Assembly: GCF_905372335.1 (NCBI RefSeq)
Contig: NZ_CAJPOU010000007.1
Coordinates: forward strand, 1-48,811
Source of the DNA: Streptococcus sp. A12
GTDB taxonomy: Bacteria; Bacillota; Bacilli; Lactobacillales; Streptococcaceae
Length of the DNA stretch: 48,811 bases
Direction: 5' to 3'
Below, piece after piece: positions 24,260-31,695 of the stretch. The notes below the pieces were generated by a model. That model ran no database searches. It worked only from the letters and a program-made list of their open reading frames with translations, and was not told the origin of the DNA. Made by a program: the position numbers and the translations under genes. The first letter of the stretch is position 1; each line of letters opens with the position of its first letter.

Positions 24260-24353
24260 GAAAAAGCCACCGGATTTGGTGGCCTTTATGGGAGATTATT
24301 ATGAAAAAGTTTAGGATTTTCTATCAAACAAAGTTAGGAGGTCTTCATTTGAT
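24260..24353 (-). ncRNA. Predicted CiaR-dependent small RNA (csRNA)
   Basis: On the minus strand a CiaR-type promoter (24360-24392) is followed by about 94 bases with no open frame and then a terminator: GCCACC/GGTGGC stem (24266-24283) with TTTTTC after it. The RNA carries two C-rich, anti-Shine-Dalgarno stretches (GACCTCCTAAC near 24341 and AATCTCCCAT near 24292). This is the organisation of the csRNAs of pneumococcus and other streptococci. Start and end are estimates from the promoter and stem. Confidence 0.72.
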
Positions 24354-24359
24354 GATATT

Positions 24360-24392
24360 AGTATAAATCGGAAAACTTAAAGAAAACTTAAG
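24360..24392 (-). promoter_or_regulatory. CiaR box and -10 of the small RNA
   Basis: Minus strand: CTTAAG-TTTTC-TTTAAG (24392-24376), then exactly ten bases, then TATACT (24365-24360). The CiaR consensus is TTTAAG-N5-TTTAAG, about ten bases upstream of the -10. One mismatch in the first half-site. Confidence 0.75.
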
Positions 24393-24533
24393 ATACCTTC
24401 CTGTAATTATAAATCAGTCTTAAGACGGATGGTTTGATTTGTAGCTGTCATTCAATCTCATTCTAGGTGAACTTGCATTATTATCAGAATTGTGAGAAAA
24501 TAGTCTTCATTAAAGGAGGGAAAGGATAGCGAG

Positions 24534-24875
24534 ATGAGAGAGGATATCAAGATTAACGACCGTGCCCTGGCACTGGAGAAACAATTGATTGAGAAGTTAG
24601 AGCTTGTGTTTGATACCGATGTTGAGTTGGACGTCTACAACCTCGGTTTGATTTATGAGTTGGATCTGGATGAGGAAGGGACTTGCAAAGTAGTCATGAC
24701 CTTTACCGATACCGCTTGCGACTGTGCGGAAAGTTTGCCTATCGAAATCGTCGCCCGCCTAAAAGAAATTGACGGTATTGAAGACGTCAAAGTAGAAGTA
24801 ACCTGGTCACCCGCTTGGAAAATTACACGGATCAGCCGGTATGGGCGCATCGCCCTTGGGCTTCCCCCACGATAA
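24534..24875 (+). CDS. MIP18/DUF59 family protein, SufT/PaaD-like iron-sulfur maturation factor
   Basis: 113 aa. Family signature VELDVYNLGLIYELDLDEEG (about residues 31-50) followed by VVMTFTDTACDCAESL (about 58-73) with the conserved Cys, here as CDC, then VEVTWSPAW. Such proteins help insert or carry Fe-S clusters. GGAGGGAAAGGATAGCGAG precedes ATG. It stands alone with a terminator on the far side. Confidence 0.88.
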   Translation: MREDIKINDRALALEKQLIEKLELVFDTDVELDVYNLGLIYELDLDEEGTCKVVMTFTDTACDCAESLPIEIVARLKEIDGIEDVKVEVTWSPAWKITRISRYGRIALGLPPR

Positions 24876-24933
24876 AAAAGTTCTTCTTCCTGAATACAGA
24901 GAAGAAGATTTTTTTATCCTTGATTCCCCCCAA

Positions 24934-24969
24934 AAAACAGGTCCCAGTATTACTGGAAAGACCTGTTTT
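24934..24969. terminator. Bidirectional terminator between the MIP18 gene and the LPSTG adhesin
   Basis: AAAACAGGTC (24934-24943) with GACCTGTTTT (24960-24969), plus an inner CCAGT/ACTGG stem. It serves both convergent genes. A weaker CTTCTTC/GAAGAAG hairpin with a T run lies at about 24883-24917. Confidence 0.85.
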
Positions 24970-24974
24970 GTTTT

Positions 24975-27497
24975 CTATTCATCTTGTTTTTTCAATACAA
25001 GCGCACTTCCTGCACCCGCAAAGGCTAAACCTGCCACAAGAAGGCCAGTACTGATGACTTCTCCGGTAGAAGGAAGTCCTTTTTTCGGTTCTTCTTTTGG
25101 TTTTTCACCTGGAACAGATGTTTTCGGTTTTTCCATTGAAGGTGGCGGTGTATTTCCTTTTGGAGGCGTATTTGGAGTCTTTTCATTTGTGAAAAGTCCC
25201 TTGTCCACTACAAGATCTGCCGCTCTATTAAAGTCACTTGCTGCAACCTTAATCGTATCTGTTGAAAGTTGATAACCGATTGGTGCTGTGAGTTCCTTGA
25301 TCACATAGTCCTTAGTTGCAAGACCTACGAAGCGAACCAAACCAGTGGTGTCTGAGGTAGCCGTTGCTTGACCTTCCCCGTATGGATTGGCAACTGGGGT
25401 CACGCCATCTGCCTCAAAGAGACCGAAGACTGCACCAGCCAAAGCTTTCCCACGACTATCAACCTTGTGCAATTGAATCGAATAGAGTTTTGTTTTTGGT
25501 TTATCCACTGTTGGTGGTGTTGGCGGAATTTCAGTGAATGGTTTATTGACCACATTTCCCTTATCCACTACAAGATCTGTCGCGGCATCAAAATCGCTGG
25601 CTGCTACCGTAATAGCATCCTTCGCGATTTGATAGCCTGCAGGTGCTGTCAGTTCCTTGATTACATAATCTTTGGCTTCAAAGCCGATAAAGCGAACCAA
25701 ACCAGCCTCATCTGAGGTGGCCCTTGCTTGACCTTCACCATATGGGTTAGCAACTGGAGTCACGCCGTCTGCCTCAAAGAGACCAAAGACTGCGCCGGCT
25801 AGAGCAGCTCCCTTGTCATCGACCTTATGCAATTGAATCGAATAGAGCTTCAATTCCGAGTTGTCCACTGTTGGTGGTGTCGGCGGAATTTCGGTGGTAA
25901 CAACTTTGTTAACAAAATTTTGCTTCTCTCCATCGATGGCCACTTGGGCTTGTAATTGGCCAGATGCATCTTTTGTGACCGTCACTGTTACCTTCACTTC
26001 TTCTGCATCATACTGGACTTTTTCGTCAGTTCCCTTGACTTCTGAGACGGTAAAATGATAGGTTCCTTCTTTGGTAAAGCCTAGGTTTTTAAAGGTAACC
26101 TTACCGTTTTTATTTTTAACGGTCTTAAGGACTTTCCCCTTCTTATCTTTTAATTCAAAACTGAATTGACCGTCCTTGAGTTCTCCACCCAGGAGTTGTT
26201 TCTCAAGCTCGATAGTCGCTTTAGCTGGCTCGAGTTTTTTATTGATCACTTCTTTACGAATCACATGATCTTGAGTATCTGCCTGATGAATCGTTATTTC
26301 TTCATCTGACAAGGCATAACCAGCTGGAGCTTTGGTTTCTTTGATGGTGTATGTTTCTTCGTCTAGTTGATCAAAGGTTACTAAACCATTGGCATCTGAA
26401 GTTGCTGTTTGGACAAGCGTGCCATTATGATACAGGCCGAATTCAGCGTTAGCTAATGCTTTCTGATCCTCAGACTTTTTGGTCAATTGAACTGTATAAA
26501 ATTCCTTTGAGCCTCCGCCCCCATTATCTTGATAAACAACAGGGTATCTTGAGGTATAAGCATATCCGGAATCCAAGTCCATCCGTGCATCGTTATTCAG
26601 AGTGATTCCGCTTGTATGTTTTCCAGTCAGCTTCACATCGTATTTTACATAGTAGCCTTTGTTTGGATCAAACGGGGGAAAGCGCAAGGAGAATGATTTC
26701 CCATCTGCAGAAAATTGAGGAGCATAACTTGCGGTCACATCTTCTGCCCAACCAAGTCGAAGAGAATTATCTGATGTGTCTGTATACCAATAACCTGACA
26801 AGACTTGGAAGCTAGATGGATCAATCCTTGCATTATCAAATTGAAGGGTATCACTTACCGTAAATTCCCCAAGATTTGCGTAATTCTGGTTAATGTACAA
26901 AATATAATGTAGTTTACTACCATCATTTTCATCTTGCCAACCAGATTTCGCAAAGGTCTGAGGTTCCGTTCCAGCAATTCCTGTATAGTCTACAGTTCCG
27001 GCATAATGCGGAGTTTGGTTGACTGTAACGGTTACTGGAATTGATTGCGCATCGCGCACCACATTTCGATCGACTCTCACCGTCATGTGGAAATTACCTG
27101 TGAAACCTGTACCTTTGGATACATAATCAGTGAATGTTACGGTTACATTCTTGTTGCTTGCATCTGCAGTAGCAACCGCTACGACCTCTCCATTTGGGTC
27201 TAAGATATTGAACTGAGAACCTACAAATACGAGTTCATTTGGCAAAGAGACGGTGATTGTGTCTCCAGGTTGTACCTGACCTCGATTGAATGCAAAATCT
27301 GCATTCAGTCGCATATTGGTCCAACCTCCAACGCCCTCTGTTAATTCTCCTCCTTGAGAATTTTGAAGGGTCACATTGGTAAGGACATTATTCACTTCTG
27401 CTGCCTTCACCCTTGTGGAGCGAACTCCTAGCGCAATGAGGGAGAAGAGTAAAAAGACTCCCGTTAACGCGAGTAGAATACGACTAAATTTTTTCAT
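24975..27497 (-). CDS. LPSTG cell-wall anchored adhesin with Cna_B/SpaA repeats
   Basis: 840 aa. Signal peptide (about 1-33). An SdrC/SdrD-like adhesion region (about 38-330) starts TNVTLQNSQGGELTEGVGGW. Next come a first SpaA domain (about 336-420), an FctA-type pilin isopeptide domain (about 425-535, ATIELEKQLLGGELKDGQFS), and two nearly identical SpaA domains of about 120 residues, each introduced by TEIPPTPPTVD. A Pro/Lys wall-spanning linker precedes LPSTG (808-812), a hydrophobic helix and KKQDE. Sortase A should anchor it. No sortase C or pilus genes are adjacent. RBS GGGAGG precedes ATG. Confidence 0.93.
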   Translation of the reverse strand: MKKFSRILLALTGVFLLFSLIALGVRSTRVKAAEVNNVLTNVTLQNSQGGELTEGVGGWTNMRLNADFAFNRGQVQPGDTITVSLPNELVFVGSQFNILDPNGEVVAVATADASNKNVTVTFTDYVSKGTGFTGNFHMTVRVDRNVVRDAQSIPVTVTVNQTPHYAGTVDYTGIAGTEPQTFAKSGWQDENDGSKLHYILYINQNYANLGEFTVSDTLQFDNARIDPSSFQVLSGYWYTDTSDNSLRLGWAEDVTASYAPQFSADGKSFSLRFPPFDPNKGYYVKYDVKLTGKHTSGITLNNDARMDLDSGYAYTSRYPVVYQDNGGGGSKEFYTVQLTKKSEDQKALANAEFGLYHNGTLVQTATSDANGLVTFDQLDEETYTIKETKAPAGYALSDEEITIHQADTQDHVIRKEVINKKLEPAKATIELEKQLLGGELKDGQFSFELKDKKGKVLKTVKNKNGKVTFKNLGFTKEGTYHFTVSEVKGTDEKVQYDAEEVKVTVTVTKDASGQLQAQVAIDGEKQNFVNKVVTTEIPPTPPTVDNSELKLYSIQLHKVDDKGAALAGAVFGLFEADGVTPVANPYGEGQARATSDEAGLVRFIGFEAKDYVIKELTAPAGYQIAKDAITVAASDFDAATDLVVDKGNVVNKPFTEIPPTPPTVDKPKTKLYSIQLHKVDSRGKALAGAVFGLFEADGVTPVANPYGEGQATATSDTTGLVRFVGLATKDYVIKELTAPIGYQLSTDTIKVAASDFNRAADLVVDKGLFTNEKTPNTPPKGNTPPPSMEKPKTSVPGEKPKEEPKKGLPSTGEVISTGLLVAGLAFAGAGSALVLKKQDE
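25170..25890 (-). repeat. Two-copy 360-bp repeat inside the adhesin gene
   Basis: The SpaA-encoding units align with a period of about 360 bases (for example GCCTCAAAGAGACCGAAGAC near 25411 and its near copy near 25771). Near identity at DNA level suggests recent duplication or ongoing homogenisation, so copy number may vary among strains. Confidence 0.8.
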
Positions 27498-27523
27498 TTT
27501 AACCTCCCATTATCTACACCTTA

Positions 27524-27535
27524 ATGACGCGTCAT
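27524..27535. promoter_or_regulatory. 12-bp perfect palindrome upstream of the adhesin gene
   Basis: ATGACGCGTCAT lies 27 bases before the adhesin start. Just upstream of it (27547-27569) is a hairpin AAAACACG / CGTGTTTT. Either could be a regulator site or leader structure. No regulator is identified. Confidence 0.4.
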
Positions 27536-27682
27536 CAAGATACAGAAAAACACGCCCTAATCGTGTTTTATCAAAATTTAGTTTCATTTCTGAAATTATA
27601 TAACATTTTTTTAAAAAAAGGAATCCTATTCATAAAAAAATTCGCAATGTTATCATAATGGATATAGTAGGTGAAAAAATAA

Positions 27683-27719
27683 AATGAAAACCTTGCCAGC
27701 AATTGCTGGACAAGGCTTT
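27683..27719. terminator. Terminator of ilvD
   Basis: AAAACCTTG and CAAGGCTTTT enclose CCAGC-AATT-GCTGG; A and T runs on both sides. Confidence 0.85.
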
Positions 27720-27734
27720 TTCAACTATAGTACA

Positions 27735-29438
27735 TTAAGATTTACCAGACTGTTCCATATTCCAGAAGTCTGTCACGGCACCACGAGAGGCTGAAGAAAC
27801 AATGTGGGCGTATTTACCCAGCACCCCACGGCTATATAGCGGTGGCAAGGTTGTTTCAGCTTTCCGTTTGGCCAACTCTTCATCTGAGACGTGCATGGTG
27901 ATTTCTTTGGTATCTTGGTCAACTGTTACCAGATCCCCTGTGTGGAGATAGGCGATTGGACCGCCGACCTGAGCTTCAGGCGCAATATGTCCGACAACGA
28001 GACCATAAGTACCACCAGAGAAGCGTCCGTCTGTCAAGAGGGCCACCTTGTCCCCTTGGCCTTTCCCAACGATCATAGATGACAAGGACAGCATTTCCGG
28101 CATACCAGGACCACCCTTAGGTCCTACGAAACGAACAACAACAACGTCGCCATCCACGATTTCATCCGAAAGAACCGCTTCAATGGCAGCTTCTTCCGAG
28201 TCAAAGACCTTAGCAGGACCAGTGATGTTACGAACTTTCACACCTGATACTTTGGCAACCGCCCCTTCTGGAGCCAAGTTCCCTTTCAAGATGATCAATG
28301 GACCATCCGCACGTTTTGGATTTTCAAGTGGCATGATGACTTTTTGACCTGGTGTCAAATCAGCAAAGGCTTCCAAGTTCTCAGCTACTGTTTTACCAGT
28401 ACATGTGATGCGATCCCCATGAAGGAAACCATTCTTAAGAAGGTATTTCATGACAGCTGGCACGCCACCGACATTGTAAAGGTCTTGGAAGACGTATTGA
28501 CCAGAAGGTTTCAAGTCTGCCAAGTGAGGCACGCGCTCTTGGAAATCGTTGAAGTCTTCAAGGGTCAAATCCACATTGGCCGCATGAGCGATTGCGAGCA
28601 AGTGAAGGGTCGCATTGGTGGAGCCACCCAGCGCCATAGTCACTGTAATCGCATCTTCAAAGGCTTCACGGGTCAAGATATCAGATGGTTTCAGTCCCAT
28701 TTCAAGCATTTTGACAACTGCACGACCCGCTTCTTCGATATCGGCTTTTTTATCAGCTGATTCAGCAGGGTGAGAAGATGAACCTGGCAAGCTCATACCA
28801 AGGACCTCAATCGCTGTCGCCATGGTGTTAGCCGTATACATACCCCCACAGCCACCAGGGCCAGGGCAGGCATTACATTCCAGTTGCTTCACTTCTTCAG
28901 CAGTCATATCACCGTGGTTCCATTTCCCTATCCCTTCGAAAACTGAAACCAAGTCGATATCCTTGCCGTTCAGATTACCCGGTGCAATGGTACCACCATA
29001 GGCAAAAATCGCAGGGATATCCATATTGGCAATGGCAATCATCGAACCAGGCATGTTCTTATCACAACCCCCGATGGCTACAAATGCATCCACGTTGTGA
29101 CCGCCCATAGCCGCTTCGATAGAGTCCGCAATGATATCACGAGAAGTCAAGGAGAAGCGCATCCCAGGCGTTCCCATAGCAATCCCATCGGCAACCGTAA
29201 TGGTTCCGAATTGAACCGGCCAAGCTCCCGCATCTTCTACACCTTCTTTGGCCAATTTTCCAAAATCATGAAGGTGCATGTTACAAGGCGTGTTTTCAGC
29301 CCAGGTAGAGATTACCCCTACGATTGGTTTTTCAAAGTTTTCATCTGTCATCCCAGTTGCCCGAAGCATAGCCCGGTTAGGGGACTTGACCATGCTGTCG
29401 TAGACGCTACTGCGATGGCGAGTATCTAATTCTGTCAT
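27735..29438 (-). CDS. ilvD: Dihydroxy-acid dehydratase (IlvD)
   Basis: 567 aa from ATG at 29436-29438 (GGGA just upstream); the open frame extends 17 codons further without a ribosome binding site. It makes the 2-keto acids for isoleucine and valine. Cluster-ligand cysteines are Cys52 (PCNMHLHD), Cys125 (GGCDKNMPGS) and Cys197 (CPGPGGCGG), so an Fe-S cluster enzyme that is oxygen sensitive. A CodY-like palindrome lies about 60 bases upstream. Confidence 0.96.
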   Translation of the reverse strand: MTELDTRHRSSVYDSMVKSPNRAMLRATGMTDENFEKPIVGVISTWAENTPCNMHLHDFGKLAKEGVEDAGAWPVQFGTITVADGIAMGTPGMRFSLTSRDIIADSIEAAMGGHNVDAFVAIGGCDKNMPGSMIAIANMDIPAIFAYGGTIAPGNLNGKDIDLVSVFEGIGKWNHGDMTAEEVKQLECNACPGPGGCGGMYTANTMATAIEVLGMSLPGSSSHPAESADKKADIEEAGRAVVKMLEMGLKPSDILTREAFEDAITVTMALGGSTNATLHLLAIAHAANVDLTLEDFNDFQERVPHLADLKPSGQYVFQDLYNVGGVPAVMKYLLKNGFLHGDRITCTGKTVAENLEAFADLTPGQKVIMPLENPKRADGPLIILKGNLAPEGAVAKVSGVKVRNITGPAKVFDSEEAAIEAVLSDEIVDGDVVVVRFVGPKGGPGMPEMLSLSSMIVGKGQGDKVALLTDGRFSGGTYGLVVGHIAPEAQVGGPIAYLHTGDLVTVDQDTKEITMHVSDEELAKRKAETTLPPLYSRGVLGKYAHIVSSASRGAVTDFWNMEQSGKS

Positions 29439-29465
29439 CTGATTCCCTCTCACGTATTTTTTATT

Positions 29466-29471
29466 ATTATA
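29466..29471 (-). promoter_or_regulatory. -10 box of ilvD
   Basis: TATAAT on the minus strand, 27 bases before the ilvD start; no clear -35 box. Confidence 0.5.
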
Positions 29472-29497
29472 GCACAATTTACGGCCCAACGACAGAA

Positions 29498-29523
29498 GAA
29501 AATTCTTGAATTTTCAGACAATT
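29498..29523. promoter_or_regulatory. CodY-like site upstream of ilvD
   Basis: AATTTTCAGACAATT (29509-29523) matches the CodY consensus AATTTTCWGAAAATT at 14 of 15 positions, and GAAAATTC-TT-GAATTTTC (29498-29515) is a perfect palindrome overlapping it. It lies just upstream of the ilvD promoter, fitting repression when branched-chain amino acids are plentiful. Confidence 0.7.
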
Positions 29524-29566
29524 CAGCTTGCTCGGTTTCTTGCTAAAATAATTTACAGTTATATCT

Positions 29567-29604
29567 TGACTTTTATAAGCAAAGTGATATCATTTAGATA
29601 TCAC
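29567..29604 (+). promoter_or_regulatory. Promoter and palindromic operator of the SPFH gene
   Basis: TTGACT, a 16-bp spacer and TATCAT, with the -10 inside the inverted repeat GTGATATC (29584-29591) - N5 - GATATCAC (29597-29604). A repressor binding here would block transcription. The downstream RHH-like protein is a candidate (inference). Confidence 0.6.
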
Positions 29605-29625
29605 AAAGAAAGAAGGGCTCGTCTC

Positions 29626-30648
29626 ATGGAAGAAAAAATTTTAACCCAAAAGAAAAACGGCTTAGCTGCCCTTATAGGATTGCTAGTTGGGGATCTTGTC
29701 TTAGTTTTAGCCTTTATTAGTGCGATTGCTAGTCTACCAGAAGGTTTTCCACTTGCGATTGCAGTTATTACTTGTATTTTTCTCTTTATTGCTAGTCTGG
29801 TGTGCTATGCGGGGATCAAAATTATTAAACCGCAAGAGGCCTTGGTTTTGACCTTGTTTGGGAACTATATTGGAACCATTCGAGAAGCGGGTATTTACTT
29901 TGTCAATCCTTTCTGTGTCGCTGTCAATCCTGCCAATAACACCCGCTTGGGCCAAAGTGGTGATGTCACCACCAAGTCATCCATGTCTGTCAGTAAAACA
30001 GCAGAAGGTAACAATATTTCTATCGAGACAGGTAAAAAGAATATTTCCTTAAAAGTGATGACCTTGAACAACTCTCGTCAGAAGATTAATGACTGTTTGG
30101 GAAATCCTGTAGAAATCGGTATTGCAGTCACTTGGCGTGTAGTGGATACGGCTAAAGCAGTCTTCAATGTGGATAACTACAAAGAATATCTCTCATTGCA
30201 GTGTGATAGTGCTCTTCGTAATATTGTCCGCATCTATCCTTATGATGTAGCTCCTAATGTCGATACGACAGGAGACGGCCAGGCAGATGAGGGTAGCCTA
30301 AGAGGCTCCAGTGAAATTGTGGCCAGTCGTATTCGAGAAGAGATTCAAGCACGTGTAAAAGATGCTGGGCTCGAAATTCTAGAAGCTCGTATTACCTACT
30401 TGGCCTATGCTCCAGAAATCGCAGCTGTCATGCTTCAACGCCAACAAGCTTCTGCCATTATCGATGCGCGGAAGATGATTGTAGACGGAGCAGTTGGGAT
30501 GGTTGAAATGGCCCTTGAACGCCTGAGCGAAGGAGAGATTGTAGAGCTAGACGAAGAACGGAAGGCTGCCATGGTTTCGAACCTTCTTGTCGTTCTCTGT
30601 GGCAATCATGATGCACAACCAATTGTCAATACGGGAAGTCTCTATTAA
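29626..30648 (+). CDS. SPFH/band 7 domain membrane protein
   Basis: 340 aa from ATG at 29626, with AAGAAGGG upstream; the open frame extends 40 codons further back across the promoter and operator and is rejected. Two hydrophobic segments (about residues 15-38 and 43-62), then a band 7 domain: IKPQEALVLTLFGNYIGTIR, PVEIGIAVTWRVVDTAKAVF, ILEARITYLAYAPEIAAVML. Such proteins form ring-like scaffolds in membrane microdomains. It is followed two bases later by a small RHH-like gene, a pairing I recall in other Firmicutes. Confidence 0.88.
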   Translation: MEEKILTQKKNGLAALIGLLVGDLVLVLAFISAIASLPEGFPLAIAVITCIFLFIASLVCYAGIKIIKPQEALVLTLFGNYIGTIREAGIYFVNPFCVAVNPANNTRLGQSGDVTTKSSMSVSKTAEGNNISIETGKKNISLKVMTLNNSRQKINDCLGNPVEIGIAVTWRVVDTAKAVFNVDNYKEYLSLQCDSALRNIVRIYPYDVAPNVDTTGDGQADEGSLRGSSEIVASRIREEIQARVKDAGLEILEARITYLAYAPEIAAVMLQRQQASAIIDARKMIVDGAVGMVEMALERLSEGEIVELDEERKAAMVSNLLVVLCGNHDAQPIVNTGSLY

Positions 30649-30650
30649 GA

Positions 30651-30851
30651 ATGGCTGACCAAAAGAAAAAACAGATTCCACTTAGATTGTCAGCCAAGTT
30701 ATATGCTGCTATCGCATCATGGGCAGAAGATGACTTTCGATCGGTCAATGGGCAGATCGAGTACCTGCTGACAGAATGTGTCAAACAACGAAAAAAGGAT
30801 GGCAAATACGTTTCGGAAACGATTGATGAGCCATTTGAAATAGACCTTTAA
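30651..30851 (+). CDS. Small Arc-like ribbon-helix-helix protein
   Basis: 66 aa. IPLRLSAKLYAAIASWAEDD is the strand-helix start of an Arc/MetJ-type DNA-binding fold and VNGQIEYLLTECVKQRKKDG the second helix. It starts two bases after the SPFH stop with only a weak ribosome binding site, so it is probably translated by coupling. It could bind the palindrome at 29584-29604 and regulate its own operon. Confidence 0.75.
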   Translation: MADQKKKQIPLRLSAKLYAAIASWAEDDFRSVNGQIEYLLTECVKQRKKDGKYVSETIDEPFEIDL

Positions 30852-30855
30852 GGAG

Positions 30856-30891
30856 AACTCCTGTTCCATTTGATGGGGCGGGAGATTTTTT
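30856..30891 (+). terminator. Weak terminator of the SPFH operon
   Basis: CTCCTGTTCCA can pair with TGGGGCGGGAG using several G-U pairs, followed by a T run. Confidence 0.5.
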
Positions 30892-30913
30892 TAACAATTT
30901 TTTGTCAAGTAAC

Positions 30914-30942
30914 TTTACTTTACAAAAAAGTTTTGTTATACT
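30914..30942 (+). promoter_or_regulatory. Promoter of rpmF-rpmG
   Basis: TTTACT, 17 bases, TATACT with TGT just before it (extended -10). Confidence 0.7.
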
Positions 30943-31001
30943 GTTAAAGTTGATGAAAATCAAACCTAATTGAATTTATATCTTAAAAGGAGAAAAACGA
31001 A

Positions 31002-31184
31002 ATGGCAGTACCTGCACGTCGCACATCAAAAGCGAAGAAAAACAAACGTCGTACACACTACAAAGTAACAGCTCCATCTGTAAACTTTGACGAAACTACT
31101 GGAGATTACTCACGTTCTCACCGTGTATCACTTAAAGGATACTACAAAGGACGTAAGATCGCTAAAGCTGCATCAGCTGAATAA
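31002..31184 (+). CDS. rpmF: 50S ribosomal protein L32
   Basis: 60 aa, [20 protein letters not shown] start typical of L32. It lacks the zinc-binding cysteines of the CxxC form, so this is a zinc-independent version. AAAGGAG lies before ATG; rpmG follows 15 bases downstream. Confidence 0.95.
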
Positions 31185-31199
31185 TAGAAGGGAGATACC

Positions 31200-31349
31200 A
31201 TGCGCGTAAATATTACACTTGAACACAAAGAATCTGGTGAACGCTTGTACCTTACTTCTAAAAACAAACGTAACACTCCAGACCGTCTTCAATTGAAGAA
31301 ATACTCACCAAAACTTCGCAAACACGTCGTGTTTACAGAAGTTAAGTAA
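31200..31349 (+). CDS. rpmG: 50S ribosomal protein L33
   Basis: 49 aa, [20 protein letters not shown] then [20 protein letters not shown]. The zinc CxxC pairs are replaced (EHKESGE in the first site), so, like its L32 partner, it does not need zinc. GGGAG lies before ATG. A terminator follows. Confidence 0.95.
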
Positions 31350-31359
31350 TTAAGTAAGC

Positions 31360-31396
31360 AAAAGCCTTTGAAATCAACGTTTCAAAGGCTTTTTTC
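31360..31396 (+). terminator. Terminator of rpmF-rpmG
   Basis: AAAAGCCTTTGAAA pairs with TTTCAAAGGCTTTT (14-bp stem), then a T run. Confidence 0.93.
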
Positions 31397-31558
31397 TTTT
31401 TGTCAAATGCAGTATATTTCAGTTCAATCACTATCTTTGTCACTACTTTTTTAGATAAATTTCAATGAATATACTAGATTATAGAAAGAATATAAAAAAC
31501 TATGACTTTCCGAAAAAAGCCTGTCCCCGAAAGTTGGGAATTTGAAACGATGAATATA

Positions 31559-31612
31559 CAAAAACAACCGGAAAAGAAACAGTTCCCAACTAGTTCTTCT
31601 CTGGTTGTTTTT
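31559..31612. repeat. 54-bp direct repeat, left end of the Nmad cassette
   Basis: Identical over 54 bases to 35242-35295 in the same orientation. The repeat is itself terminator-like: AAAAACAACC and GGTTGTTTTT close a stem with T or A runs on each side. Unlike the right copy, this one has AGTTGGGAA upstream (31532-31540), complementary to TTCCCAACT inside the repeat (31583-31591). The remaining gap to the WYL gene shows nothing further. Confidence 0.9.
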
Positions 31613-31695
31613 TTATAAATCATACATAAAATAAACTTTCCTAAAAAGAGAACCGGATGACTCTTTTAAAAATCTAATATATATTAATGATTAGT

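Noticed and set aside
24281..24380. Short plus-strand coding possibility starting ATGAAAAAGTTTAGG near 24301
   Set aside because: The frame ends within a few codons and the stretch is better explained as the small RNA on the minus strand.
29506..29625. Forty-codon N-terminal extension of the SPFH protein
   Set aside because: It would be translated from upstream of the promoter and operator; the ATG at 29626 has its own ribosome binding site and gives the normal family length.
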